64,000 bases of DNA from the NCBI GenBank assembly GCA_016713425.1, contig JADJPE010000005.1, positions 2,480,001 through 2,544,000 on the forward strand. Direction: 5' to 3'. The notes beneath the pieces are model-generated. The model worked only from the letters and a program-made list of their open reading frames with translations, did not search any database and was not told the DNA's origin. Numbering within the stretch: the stretch's first letter is position 1; each line of letters opens with the position of its first letter. The position numbers were made by a program, and so were the translations under genes. This DNA is from Deltaproteobacteria bacterium. GTDB lineage: Bacteria > Myxococcota > Kuafuiibacteriia > Kuafuiibacteriales > Kuafuiibacteriaceae. Positions 20,174-28,351 of this stretch are shown here, piece after piece.

Positions 20174-20342
20174 CACCGGAGCCCCGCATCGGAGTCCCGC
20201 ACCGGAGTCCCGCACCGGAGTCCCGCACCGGAGTCCCGCACCGGAGTCCCGCACCGGAGTCCCGCACCGGAGTCCCGCACCGGAGTCCCGCACCGGAGTC
20301 CCGCACCGGAGTCCCGCACCGGAGTCCCGCACCGGAGTCCCG
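20174..20342. repeat. Thirteen-copy 13-bp minisatellite between mgtE and the sigma-54 activator
   Basis: Thirteen head-to-tail copies of caccggagtcccg fill half of the 357-bp divergent intergenic region. The first two copies differ by one base each; the other eleven are identical. The array ends 77 bp before the regulator start and lies about 113 bp before the mgtE start. Because the unit is not a multiple of three, all six frames stay open by chance across it, which explains the long spurious frames here. Confidence 0.97.
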
Positions 20343-20418
20343 CACGATCCTGCATCATCCTGCTCGAAGTCCCGCACGAAGCGCCGGAGAGTCGTCGACT
20401 TCTCCGAATCCGCCGCCT

Positions 20419-21918
20419 ATGCTCCCAGCCGGAATGACCGAAGGATCCGATCAGATTGGAAGCCGCGTCGTCGTCGTGGACGACGAACGGAACATTAGGC
20501 GCACGCTCTCCATGGTGCTCGAGGGAGAAGGGTATTCCGTAGAGACCTTCGATTCGTCCGAGGCCTTTCTGCCGCGCCTGGAGCGGGGGTCGGTGGATGT
20601 CGTCTTGCTCGATGTTCGATTGCCGGGGCTCGATGGGATCGCGACGCTCGCGAAGGTGCGCGAGACCCACGCCGACATTCCCGTCATCATGATCAGCGGT
20701 CACGCGTCGCTGGAAGAAGCGGTTCGCGCCATGACGATGGGCGCGTCCGATTTCATGGAGAAGCCGCTGAGTCGTGAGCGGGTGCTGGTCACGGTCAAGA
20801 ATGCCATCGAGCGGCGCGCGTTGTCCGCCAAGGTGCGTGCCTTCGAGGCGACTCAGGAGGGCGACGAGGAGATGCTTGGTGAGTCGTCGGCCATCCAGCA
20901 AATCAGGGATCAGATTGCGAAGGTCGCCGCGACGGGCGTACGCGTGCTCATCACCGGAGAGTCCGGAACCGGGAAGGAGCTCATCGCCCGCGCCATTCAC
21001 CGGGCGTCAAAGCGTGCGAACGGTCCATTCGTGAAGGTGAACTGCGCCGCGATTCCTTCCGAGCTGATCGAGAGCGAGTTGTTTGGCCACGAGCGCGGCG
21101 CGTTCTCGGGGGCCGTGCAGAAGAAACGTGGGCGCTTCGAGCTCGCGGATGGCGGCACCCTCTTCCTCGACGAAATCGGCGACATGAGCCTCGATGCGCA
21201 GGCCGCGGTGCTCCGTGTCCTCCAGACGGGCGAAGTGATCCGCGTCGGCGGCGAGAAGGTCTTCATGGTCGATGTTCGGGTCGTTGCCGCGACCAACAAG
21301 GATCTCGAAGAGGAGGTGCGAAATGGCAGTTTCCGCGAGGATCTCTTCTTCAGGCTCTCCGTCGTGCCCATTCACGCGCCTCCCTTGCGGGATCGCGGAG
21401 ACGACATCACGTTGCTCATCGAACGCTTCTTGGGGCACTTCTCCCGTGAGCACGGGGTCGAGCCAACCGTGTCTCTGACGCAAGAGGCGAAGGACGCCAT
21501 TCGTGGCTATGGCTTCCCGGGCAACGTACGCGAGCTGCGCAACCTTGCCGAGCGCTTGGTCATCTTGGCTGACAACCCCGTCTCGCTCAGCGATTTGCCT
21601 CCTGCGATCGCAGGGGCGGACGGACGGTCGCGTCCACCCGGGCTCAGCGACGATCGGCGACACCCTTCTGGCAGGGGCATCGACCTCGATAGGTTCGACA
21701 ACCTGACTCTTCGCGATCTTCGGGAGGCCGTTGAGCGCGAGTACATCCTCAAGAAGCTCGAGGAGACAGGTTGGAACGTCACGCGAACCGCCGACATGTT
21801 GGGCATTGAACGCACCAACTTGCACAAGAAGCTCAAGCAACTCGGGCTCCGAAAGAACGTGGTCACCGGCGGTGTCATCGGCGCCCCCAGTGCCCCCAGT
21901 GCCAACCCCGCCGACTGA
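20419..21918 (+). CDS. Sigma-54-dependent response regulator (REC-AAA+-Fis HTH)
   Basis: A 499-residue NtrC-family activator. REC domain about 16-130 with the acidic pair D21-D22, phospho-acceptor D65 and lysine in MEKPL; AAA+ domain about 152-385 with Walker A GESGTGKE, a sigma-54 contact loop reading GAFSGA (227-232) instead of the usual GAFTGA, Walker B GGTLFLDEIGDM; C-terminal Fis-type HTH (TRTADMLGIERTNLHKKL). It should remodel sigma-54 RNA polymerase when phosphorylated. No partner histidine kinase is adjacent. The start is ATG 20419, with ATG 20434 as alternative; the open frame upstream crosses the minisatellite and is not coding. Confidence 0.93.
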   Translation: MLPAGMTEGSDQIGSRVVVVDDERNIRRTLSMVLEGEGYSVETFDSSEAFLPRLERGSVDVVLLDVRLPGLDGIATLAKVRETHADIPVIMISGHASLEEAVRAMTMGASDFMEKPLSRERVLVTVKNAIERRALSAKVRAFEATQEGDEEMLGESSAIQQIRDQIAKVAATGVRVLITGESGTGKELIARAIHRASKRANGPFVKVNCAAIPSELIESELFGHERGAFSGAVQKKRGRFELADGGTLFLDEIGDMSLDAQAAVLRVLQTGEVIRVGGEKVFMVDVRVVAATNKDLEEEVRNGSFREDLFFRLSVVPIHAPPLRDRGDDITLLIERFLGHFSREHGVEPTVSLTQEAKDAIRGYGFPGNVRELRNLAERLVILADNPVSLSDLPPAIAGADGRSRPPGLSDDRRHPSGRGIDLDRFDNLTLRDLREAVEREYILKKLEETGWNVTRTADMLGIERTNLHKKLKQLGLRKNVVTGGVIGAPSAPSANPAD

Positions 21919-21968
21919 CGCGCCAGCGGTTGTTTGCGTGTGAGCTCAGGGTGTGGTGAGTTTCCGGC

Positions 21969-24900
21969 ATGCCTTCTGTTTGGCATGCGATTTCGGGCCT
22001 CGCCCCTTCGGCGCGCCGCGAAGCCGTGCGGGCCGAGCTTTCTGCCCTTCATGTTGCGGAGCTGGCCGAGGTCGAGGCGTCCTTCGCGACGCTGCTCGAT
22101 CTTCCCTCGTTCGTCCCCGTGGCTCCCCGAAGTGCCGATCTTCTGAAGCATGTCGGGAGTCCAGGGAGAGCCATCTCGGCGTTCGCCGATGCTGCTGACC
22201 GATGTCTCGCCAGAGGCGTCGATGTCTCGTCTTTGTTCAAAGAGCCTGTGCTTGCGCTATTCCTCGAGCTCGCCGGATCCAGCGGCAAAGCGGCGCGCCG
22301 CTTCGCGTCGGAACCGGCGCTTGCGATCGACCTCGGACAGCGATGTGATCTCGATGCCGCCCTCACGGTCACGGACTTCATGCGGGACCTCTCGCATGTC
22401 GTGAAGGATACCCGCGAACACACCGAAGCTTTCGATCGCGATCTGCGTGCCTATCGAAATCGTCATATGTTGCGGATCGCTCTGCGCGAACTTCGGGGCA
22501 TCGATGTTCGAGTCACGGCGGCTGAGCTGGCCGACCTCGCTTCGGCGGCGATGCAGGCCGCGCTCGACCATCACCAACCCATCTTGGCGGCTCAGCATGG
22601 GCCGTTCGATCGTTCGTGTCGTCACGTGGTGATCGGCATGGGCAAATTCGGCGGTCGTGAGCTCAACTTTGCATCCGACATCGACGTGATCTACCTCTAC
22701 GAACACGATCGGGCGAGCACGACTTCGGGTCTTTCCGCTCACCAATTCCACGTGAGGCTGTTTGAGCGTGTCAGCGCGTCGCTCAATCGAATTACGGACC
22801 AGGGGTTCGTCTTTCGCGTCGATCTCGATCTTCGCCCGGAGGGAAAATGTGGTGCGCTCGCCAACAGTCTCGCGAGCGCCGAGCGCTACTATGAATCCTG
22901 GGGCCGAACCTGGGAGCGCGCCGCGTGGATCAAGGGACGACCGGTGGCTGGGGATCTGTCGCTCGGTTCCTCGGTCCACGACATGATGCGTCCGTTCGTG
23001 TATCGAAAGCTCTTCGATGTGAAGGCGATCGAGGCGATCGTCGAGATGAAGTCCAAGATCGATGCCGGGCGTTCTTCCAAGACGGACGTTGAGTCGGTCG
23101 GAGGTCGCCCGATGCTCGACCTCGACCTCAAGCTGAGCAAGGGCGGGATTCGTGAAGTCGAGTTCTTCGTGCAGGCGCATCAGCTTCTGCATGGAGGCCG
23201 AGAACCTCGCCTGCGCTCCGCCAACACACTCGAAGCGCTCGCCGACCTCGAGGCGGCGGGCATTGTCAGCCGTCGAACGCGCGAAGTTCTTTCCAACGCG
23301 TACCTCTTCCTTCGAAAGGTGGAGCATCGACTCCAGATCGTCGAGGAACAGCAGACGCATCGCTTGCCTCCGAGCCGCACCTCGCGCGCGCAGCTCGCGC
23401 GATCGCTCGGCTATTCATCAGCCGCGGAGCTCGAGGCCGTGCTGACAGAGACGATGGCCCAGGTCCACGCGATTTTCGCCGGGCTCTTGTCGTCGGCCGT
23501 CGATGACGACGTCGTGCCCCCCGAGCTTGACACCCTCCTCGATCTCGACGCGGCCCCGGAGGACCGGGTCGCGATCCTCGACGCGCGCGGCGTGATACGG
23601 CCCGAGACGGCGCTCTCGAACCTCGAAGCGGCGGCTCGATCGCCCCTGAGCCTTTTTCATCCTCGCGCCGACGAATCGAGGCGTGCGATCGCTAAGAAGT
23701 TCTTGATGGAGTGCTTTGCGAGTCCAAGCCCGGATCGGGCGATTCGGCACTTGCCAGACCTGGTTCGGTCGCTCCTCGTGCATAGCGCGTATGTGACGCA
23801 TCTCGAGCGACCGACGATTCGTCGTGGTGTGGCGCGGGTATTGGGTGCCAGCGATCTGCTGGCTCGTATTCTCGTGAGCCATCCGCGTCTTCTGTCGAAC
23901 GTCCTCGTCAGCACGGACATGTTGCTTGCGCCCGCGCTCGAGAAGATCGTGGTTGATCGCCTGGAAGGCACTCAGCAGCACCCTGAGTTGGCTCTCAGCG
24001 TGCTTCGGGTGATCAAACAGGAGGAGACCCTCCGGGTTGCCATTTCGGACTTGGCCGGTGAGATCGATGTGGCGCGGGTCGGCGCGCGACTTACGACGCT
24101 TGCCGAGCTACTGCTCGAGGCGTGTCTCAAGCTCGCGATCGCAAGCGTAACCGAGCGCTATGGTGCGCCCAAAGATCCCGAAGCACGTCTCGCGGTCGTC
24201 GGTGGCGGCACGCTCGGATCGGGAGAGATGGGTTATCGATCCGATCTCGATCTGAGTGTGATCTTCGAGGGAACAGGCGAGACGGTTGGCGGCTCAGGCG
24301 CACCGATCGCCCTGAGCGAGTACTACACCCGCGTCGTTCAGCGCTTTCTCTCCTTCTTGACGACCAAGATGAAGGGCGGCGACCTCTACGATGTCGACAT
24401 GCGTCTCCGCCCAAGCGGCAACCAGGGCGCGCTCGTGGCGAGCCTCTCTGGTTTTTGTCGTTACCACGAGTCGGAAGCTCAACTTTGGGAGCGCCAAGCC
24501 TTGCTTCGTTCGCGCGCCGTGGCCGGTGATCCCGAACTCCGGGCCAAGGTCGACAGGGCGGTGATGAATGCGGCCTACAGCCCTGGACCGGTGGCTGACG
24601 CCGCGGTGCGCATCGGAGAGATGCGAAACCGCATGGAACGGGAGCGTTCGGCCGCGGCGCAGAAGCGGTTTCAGAAACCCGCCTTCGATCTGAAGCTGGG
24701 TCGAGGTGGTTTGGTCGACGTCGAGTTCCTTGTCCAGTATCTACAGATCCAACACGGCCGAGACGAACCGGCGTTGCGGACGACATCGACGCGTCTCGCG
24801 CTGCGAGGCATCCAAGCCGGAGGGCTCGCGTTGACCGCGCTTGCCCACGATACGGCGCGCCGACTCGAAGCGGCCTACGATCGGCTCAAGCGTGTTCAGA

Positions 24901-25091
24901 ACTGGCTTCGACTCGCCCACGATCAGATGATCGATCACGTCTTCTTCGAGTCCGAAGGGCTTCGCCCATTGGCACTGGCCGTGGGCTACGAAGGTGCCGA
25001 GGCCGAGGCCCAACTTCGTCGCGATCTCCTGGCCGATTCCGAAGTCATTCACGAGGCCTACCGAGCTGTGCTCGGTTCTGACGGACGGTAG
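21969..25091 (+). CDS. glnE: Bifunctional glutamine synthetase adenylyltransferase/deadenylylase
   Basis: A 1040-residue GlnE-type protein with the family's tandem nucleotidyltransferase layout. The first domain has the intact signature GMGKFGGRELNFASDID; each nucleotidyltransferase is followed by a PII-uridylyltransferase-like helical domain (KLSKGGIREVEFFVQ and KLGRGGLVDVEFLVQ). The second domain reads GGGTLGSGEMGYRSDLDL: the metal-binding DxD is kept but the GKxGG loop is altered. GlnE adds or removes AMP on glutamine synthetase under PII control. No glnA or glnB is in the window. The ATG at 21969 gives a normal-length protein. Confidence 0.93.
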   Translation: MPSVWHAISGLAPSARREAVRAELSALHVAELAEVEASFATLLDLPSFVPVAPRSADLLKHVGSPGRAISAFADAADRCLARGVDVSSLFKEPVLALFLELAGSSGKAARRFASEPALAIDLGQRCDLDAALTVTDFMRDLSHVVKDTREHTEAFDRDLRAYRNRHMLRIALRELRGIDVRVTAAELADLASAAMQAALDHHQPILAAQHGPFDRSCRHVVIGMGKFGGRELNFASDIDVIYLYEHDRASTTSGLSAHQFHVRLFERVSASLNRITDQGFVFRVDLDLRPEGKCGALANSLASAERYYESWGRTWERAAWIKGRPVAGDLSLGSSVHDMMRPFVYRKLFDVKAIEAIVEMKSKIDAGRSSKTDVESVGGRPMLDLDLKLSKGGIREVEFFVQAHQLLHGGREPRLRSANTLEALADLEAAGIVSRRTREVLSNAYLFLRKVEHRLQIVEEQQTHRLPPSRTSRAQLARSLGYSSAAELEAVLTETMAQVHAIFAGLLSSAVDDDVVPPELDTLLDLDAAPEDRVAILDARGVIRPETALSNLEAAARSPLSLFHPRADESRRAIAKKFLMECFASPSPDRAIRHLPDLVRSLLVHSAYVTHLERPTIRRGVARVLGASDLLARILVSHPRLLSNVLVSTDMLLAPALEKIVVDRLEGTQQHPELALSVLRVIKQEETLRVAISDLAGEIDVARVGARLTTLAELLLEACLKLAIASVTERYGAPKDPEARLAVVGGGTLGSGEMGYRSDLDLSVIFEGTGETVGGSGAPIALSEYYTRVVQRFLSFLTTKMKGGDLYDVDMRLRPSGNQGALVASLSGFCRYHESEAQLWERQALLRSRAVAGDPELRAKVDRAVMNAAYSPGPVADAAVRIGEMRNRMERERSAAAQKRFQKPAFDLKLGRGGLVDVEFLVQYLQIQHGRDEPALRTTSTRLALRGIQAGGLALTALAHDTARRLEAAYDRLKRVQNWLRLAHDQMIDHVFFESEGLRPLALAVGYEGAEAEAQLRRDLLADSEVIHEAYRAVLGSDGR

Positions 25092-25223
25092 GGACAGATA
25101 GGAACGCGTCCGATTGTGGCCCTCGCGCCGCATGAGCCCCGTCTGCATGATCTCCGTCCGCATGATCGAGGTCGCCTGGTTCATCTCTATCGTCGATGTC
25201 CAATGTGGTAACGTGGCGCCTCG

Positions 25224-27173
25224 ATGAAGAACACCGTCCTGGTTGTTGAAGACGATGCAGCCAACGCCCAGATGCTTCGAGACGCGCTCTTGGCCGAGGG
25301 CTTCCAGGTGCTCATCGCGGCGGACGGCGACCTGGGAATCCAAAGCTTCGTCCAGCATGCAGAAGCCATTGGGCTGATCTTGCTGGACGTTCGCCTGCCG
25401 ACCAAGACCCAAGGGTTCGATGTCGTGACCTCGATTCGTTCCCGCGAAGATGGGCGTCAGGTGCCGCTCGTCGTGATGAGTGGCGTCTATCGGAGTGCTA
25501 CCTATCGAGAGGGCATCATGGCGCGGCATGGAATCGCCGCCTATTTCGACAAACCGGTCGACCTGGACGCGCTCTTCGACGTTGTCCGTGCTGTCTTTGC
25601 CGGTCCGATCCTTCCCGAAGCCGAACCGTCCACGGACGCCGAGGGTCCATCGAGCTCGGGGCTGACCGCGCGCGCCGATAAGACCGAGAACGCGGACGAG
25701 GCCGAGAACGCGGACGAGGCCGAGAGCGCGGATGAGGCCGAGAGCACGGATGAGGCCGGGAACGCGAGGCTGGCCGAGCTCGCCGATGAGGCCGAGATCG
25801 CCGATGAGGCCGAGATCGCCGATGAGACCGAGAGGGTGGGTGAGACCGAGAGCGCGGCGTCGTTCCCGGGACCAAGCGACGCGAGGGTGGTCGACGACGC
25901 CGATGTTCGGATGTTGTCGACGGGTGAGATCGAGATGATCGCCGGTCCCTCGTTCGGCACGTTCGATGCGCCTTCGGAAGTCACGATGGATGCGACCGAT
26001 CTCGTCGAGCTTCTGGAGGGGATGGATCATTCACCACCTCGCGTGCTCGAGGATGTTCTTCGCGAGAAGGCCAAGACCTTTGTGGACTCAGAAGAAAAGA
26101 CGACGGTCGATCTCGAGATGGGTCGCAAGATGACTGCGTCTCGGACATCTCTTCCATCCCGGACCAGACACGCCTCACCCTCAGGACACGCCTCGCCCCC
26201 AGGACACACGTCGTCCGCTGCACGCGACCGCGAGGATTTGGCGCCGTTCGAGTGGATAGGCGACGGCGACGTCGAGGACGCCTTCGCGAATGCCGAGCCG
26301 AACGATCCCGCGGATAAGTTCTCGGCTCGCCGAACGCGCGAACGCCTGGCGCGCGTTTCGGGTCTGCCCGCGCGAAGCGATGAGATGCTCGGTGCTCGGG
26401 TCGCGCGACCTCCCGTGACGCGGAGCCAGGGCGCCCGTGCGATCCGAGCGGCCTGCGAACCCGTCTTGCGTCGGCTGGAGGCCCAGTACGCGAACATGCG
26501 GCGACAGGATTTCTATCGGCTCCTGGGCGTTTCGTCGGAGGCTTCCATCGACGAGGTTCATGCCGCGCACCTACGCAAGCTGCAGGTGCTCAACGCTGCG
26601 CGCATGCTTCCGAACCCCTACTCGGCGGATGTGCGCCTAACGCTGGAACAGATGGTCGCCTTGATCGTGCGGGCCGCGAAGACGTTGTCGCATCCGGCGG
26701 CGCGACGGGCGTACGATGCGTCGATCGGTCGGGCGGCGCCGGGTCCGGTGATTCAAGTCATCGCGGCTGAGGAGGCCTTCGAGGAGGGTGTTCGGGCGGC
26801 CTCGGCCGGTGATTGGGCGCTTGCGAAGACCTATTTCCGAGAAGCCGTCGAGCGCAATCCGGACGACGGGGAGTATCTTGCCTACTTCGCCTGGGCGTCG
26901 TTCACGGAAGCTCCGGATCGCGTCGAGGTGGTCGACGAGGCCCTCGCACTTCTAGACCGAGCCCTCCAGTGTGCACCCATGTCCGACGACATCTACGTTT
27001 TCCGCGGCCTCATCCATCAACGGGCTGGTCGATCGGAGGACGCATGCGCCGATTTTCAGCGAGCCGTGGAGCTCGATGCCGACAACATCCGCGCTTTGGC
27101 TGGGTTGCGTGCGCTGGCGCCGGCGCCTCAGCAGCCCGCAAGAACTGGGCTCTTCTCTCGCCTCACGAGCTGA
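25224..27173 (+). CDS. Response regulator with J-like and TPR domains
   Basis: A 649-residue protein. REC domain at about 1-125 (LVVEDD, phospho-acceptor D55 in LILLDVRLP, lysine in FDKPV). A low-complexity linker of NADEAE/IADEAE repeats (about 25680-25860) and further acidic sequence spans to about residue 400. Then a DnaJ-like domain beginning DFYRLLGVSSEASIDEV and ending ARRAYDASIG, but without the HPD tripeptide needed to stimulate Hsp70. TPR repeats end the protein (WALAKTYFREAVERNPDDG; IYVFRGLIHQRAGRSEDA). REC-DnaJ/TPR proteins of this sort recur in myxobacteria. The start ATG 25224 (MKNTVLVVED) is clear. Output is probably protein-protein contact, not DNA binding. Confidence 0.85.
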   Translation: MKNTVLVVEDDAANAQMLRDALLAEGFQVLIAADGDLGIQSFVQHAEAIGLILLDVRLPTKTQGFDVVTSIRSREDGRQVPLVVMSGVYRSATYREGIMARHGIAAYFDKPVDLDALFDVVRAVFAGPILPEAEPSTDAEGPSSSGLTARADKTENADEAENADEAESADEAESTDEAGNARLAELADEAEIADEAEIADETERVGETESAASFPGPSDARVVDDADVRMLSTGEIEMIAGPSFGTFDAPSEVTMDATDLVELLEGMDHSPPRVLEDVLREKAKTFVDSEEKTTVDLEMGRKMTASRTSLPSRTRHASPSGHASPPGHTSSAARDREDLAPFEWIGDGDVEDAFANAEPNDPADKFSARRTRERLARVSGLPARSDEMLGARVARPPVTRSQGARAIRAACEPVLRRLEAQYANMRRQDFYRLLGVSSEASIDEVHAAHLRKLQVLNAARMLPNPYSADVRLTLEQMVALIVRAAKTLSHPAARRAYDASIGRAAPGPVIQVIAAEEAFEEGVRAASAGDWALAKTYFREAVERNPDDGEYLAYFAWASFTEAPDRVEVVDEALALLDRALQCAPMSDDIYVFRGLIHQRAGRSEDACADFQRAVELDADNIRALAGLRALAPAPQQPARTGLFSRLTS

Positions 27174-27196
27174 CTCGAGAACCGAATTGGCTCGGC

Positions 27197-27595
27197 CTAC
27201 TTCTTGGGCGGGGGCCCGTCGGCGGCGAGATCGAGCAACCACTGACGAATGCGGCGCTCGTCGCCGGGGGCGAACTGCTCGAAAGCAGCGCCGACCCGGA
27301 AACCTTCTTCGCTGGGCTCTTGCCAGACCATTCGTGCTCGAACTTTTAGGATCTCGACCTCCTTTCCGCGGGGGATGTAGAGGAGGACGCGGATCTGTTC
27401 GTTGTCTTCGAGCGGATCGCCAATGTTGAAACAGATCCCGCTTGGGCTAATGTTGACGCTCGAGCTCGCCAGCGCCTCCTGGAAACGCTCGACCTCGACC
27501 CGAATCTGTACGGGCTTGCGGACGAAGCGCTTGTGGAAGGGGTAGAGCTGCTTCTTGGCGTCGGTATCGTTTTCCGGCTTCTTTTCTTCGGCCAT
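27197..27595 (-). CDS. PilZ domain protein
   Basis: A 132-residue single-domain protein of PilZ type. The N-terminal HKRFVRKPVQIRVEVE carries the arginine-rich start of the domain, and NISPSGICF corresponds to the usual D/NxSxxG motif; the hydrophobic strands and the C-terminal helix follow. PilZ domains often bind cyclic di-GMP; the RxxxR here reads RFVRK, so binding is plausible but unproven. The cytoplasm is expected. It converges with the REC/J-like gene (23-bp gap) and lies downstream of the ECF sigma gene on the same strand. Confidence 0.8.
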   Translation of the reverse strand: MAEEKKPENDTDAKKQLYPFHKRFVRKPVQIRVEVERFQEALASSSVNISPSGICFNIGDPLEDNEQIRVLLYIPRGKEVEILKVRARMVWQEPSEEGFRVGAAFEQFAPGDERRIRQWLLDLAADGPPPKK

Positions 27596-27704
27596 CGAAA
27601 GGCGTGAAATCTAGGGTGGTGGGACGTTCCGCACAAGCTGGGTTGTCCCTAAACCGATGGGACATGTCGCCGAAGTGGGAACGTGGGGTACCACCTTCGT
27701 GCCG

Positions 27705-28322
27705 TCACGCCGAGGCCGAGCTGCGGTGCTTCAAGCCGACAAGGAGCTTGGCAAGCACTTTATAGCCCCGGTGGGCCCGGACGCGCGCGGCCCCTTCTTT
27801 GATGCCGAGGATCTCGGCGACCTCAGACATCGATCGCCCCTCGATCTTGTGGAGGCGGATGACTTCCTGCGACGACGCGGGAAGCTGCTCGATCGCCTCG
27901 CGGACCGCGGCGACAACCTCGCGTTCATCCTCGGCGGACCATGGCGCATCCTCAGGCGTCGCGGCGATGTTTGCCTGCTCGTCCTCTGAGAGGGCCCATT
28001 CACGCGATTGTCTTGAGCGGAGGCGGTCTAGGGCGACGTTCCGTGCGATTGTGAGCACCCAAGGCAGAACCGGGGCGCCTCGCCGATAGCGCGAACGAGA
28101 GGTGTGCAGCTTGAGCAGCGTGGTCTGCAGTGCATCGTCGACGCGATCGTCCGTCCGGAGCCAGCGTCGAAGGGCTCCGGTGAGCGGACCTCGAAGCTGA
28201 CCGAAGATCGCGTCGAAGGCGCTGGGATCCCCATCGACGTACCGCTCCATCAGCGCTTCGAGTGATGCCTCCGTGTTAGGCAAAACGTGCCCCAGGCTCA
28301 CCGTCGGCGACGCGCGCGTCAA
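27705..28322 (-). CDS. ECF-type RNA polymerase sigma factor
   Basis: About 205 residues at most. Sigma region 2 is visible around DPSAFDAIFGQLRGPL and VDDALQTTLLKLHTSRSRY with the core-binding APVLPWVLTIARNVALDRLRS; region 4 reads IEQLPASSQEVIRLHKIEG and MSEVAEILGIKEGAARVRAH. There is no anti-sigma gene beside it, though the adjacent FHA protein could be part of a control path. The listed TTG start is only one option; GTG 28301 or ATG 28250 are possible and none has a clear ribosome site. Confidence 0.88.
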   Translation of the reverse strand: MTRASPTVSLGHVLPNTEASLEALMERYVDGDPSAFDAIFGQLRGPLTGALRRWLRTDDRVDDALQTTLLKLHTSRSRYRRGAPVLPWVLTIARNVALDRLRSRQSREWALSEDEQANIAATPEDAPWSAEDEREVVAAVREAIEQLPASSQEVIRLHKIEGRSMSEVAEILGIKEGAARVRAHRGYKVLAKLLVGLKHRSSASA

Positions 28323-28351
28323 GCGCTATGAGCAGCGAGTTCGAACCGACT

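Noticed and set aside
20174..20342. Possible CRISPR array
   Set aside because: Units are contiguous 13-mers with no spacers and no cas genes nearby.
20062..20418. Long open frames on both strands through the mgtE-regulator gap
   Set aside because: They exist because a 13-bp repeat without stops cycles through all frames; the peptide (SRTGVPHRSPAPE) is an artefact, and both real genes have clear starts outside the array.
24741..26030. 429-codon minus-strand frame opposite glnE end and the REC/J-like gene
   Set aside because: It is a mirror of coding DNA and of the in-frame acidic repeat; the plus-strand frames carry full family motifs.
27640..27704. Hairpins between the PilZ and ECF sigma genes (TGTCCC/GGGACA and a bulged GAAG-TGG stem)
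   Set aside because: No U-tract and short stems; could be terminator or operator but nothing decides.
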